Source: an uncultured Alphaproteobacteria bacterium (lineage in GTDB: Bacteria > Pseudomonadota > Alphaproteobacteria > Micropepsales > Micropepsaceae). Taken from it: DNA of 64,000 bases. The DNA lies in assembly GCA_903897605.1 (NCBI GenBank), contig CAIUCH010000015.1, positions 20,311 through 84,310 on the forward strand, in the 5' to 3' direction. The position numbers were made by a program, and so were the translations under genes. A model generated the notes under the pieces. It was not told the DNA's origin and searched no databases. It worked only from the letters and a program-made list of their open reading frames with translations. Of the stretch, positions 63,972-64,000 are shown in pieces (within the stretch, counting starts at the first letter, position 1; each line of letters opens with the position of its first letter).

Positions 63972-64000
63972 TTAGATGCTCTGGCCGAGCTCACCGGCGA
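63972..64000 (-). CDS. C-terminal end of an unidentified gene (repeat unit 3)
   Basis: The last nine codons and TAA of a minus-strand reading frame (LAGELGQSI) before the window edge. It may be the true end of the parent gene of the two upstream fragments, or another duplicated tail; the sequence stops too early to tell. Confidence 0.4.

Larger units (their letters stand above)
63740..64000 (-). repeat. 116-bp tandem repeat derived from a gene 3' end
   Basis: Two complete 116-base units (63740-63855, 63856-63971) and the first 29 bases of a third reach the window edge. The 67 bases from GCGACGCGGC to GACCAAG are identical in units 1 and 2; the other 49 bases differ at 12 positions. Every unit, read on the minus strand, ends in the same peptide and a stop codon. 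The unit length is not a multiple of three, so the copies cannot be read through as one protein. Confidence 0.9.

Overview
The window is a gene-dense, GC-rich stretch of an alphaproteobacterial chromosome. Evidence for the class is the set of neighbourhoods: radA-cvpA-purF, lptF-lptG-lptD-surA-pdxA-rsmA, fabD-fabG-acpP-fabF-mltG-yicC-gmk, DUF2066-CDP-alcohol transferase-hdaA-ppk-ppx, and tatABC-serS-surE-nlpD, together with an HdaA-type DnaA regulator and an S6-S18-L9 operon. The LPS export genes (lptD/F/G, lpxD, bamB, surA) show a Gram-negative double membrane. Genus cannot be fixed from sequence reading alone; a Rhizomicrobium/Micropepsaceae-like or other non-model alphaproteobacterium is a guess.

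Layout. 1-8 kb: small stand-alone metabolic genes (a truncated 3-hydroxyisobutyrate-dehydrogenase-like gene, ArsC-like reductase, aquaporin, DUF72, GST, acetyltransferase), then the replicative helicase dnaB flanked by two surface-glycan type transferases (sulfotransferase, GT25). 8-16 kb: alr, the MlaE/MlaF lipid-transport pair, a DUF2332 gene, radA, cvpA, purF and an SDR. 16-20 kb, minus strand: TPR protein-bamB-der. 20-21.7 kb: a small ArsR-controlled operon with a visible operator. 21.7-23.2 kb, minus: rpsF-rpsR-rplI with a readable promoter and a candidate S6:S18 leader. 23.6-31.3 kb: MFS-GNAT, then the fatty-acid operon through gmk. 31.3-39.5 kb, minus: lptF-lptG-lptD-surA-pdxA-rsmA. 39.5-49 kb: pepA-holC-TPR, lpxD, an ABC-F ATPase, ndk, an SDR, and purM-purN with an AT-rich lipoprotein gene wedged between them. 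49-57.8 kb: DUF1800-DUF1501, DUF2066, a CDP-alcohol transferase, hdaA, ppk1, ppx. 57.9-63.7 kb: tatABC, a histidine kinase on the other strand, serS, surE and a degenerate LytM lipoprotein. The last 330 bases hold a palindromic repeat and a 116-bp tandem repeat made from the 3' end of a gene.

Most of the window is housekeeping sequence. No CRISPR array, insertion sequence, prophage or tRNA/rRNA gene was recognised. The most unusual items are local: the 116-bp repeat array at the right edge whose copies differ almost only at synonymous sites; the AT-rich lipoprotein gene translationally wired into purM-purN; in-frame insertions in rsmA and serS; a Gly/Arg-rich repeat tail on ribosomal protein S18; an ArsR operator that contains its own start codon; and four convergent gene pairs that share a palindromic 4-base stop (CTAG or TTAA).
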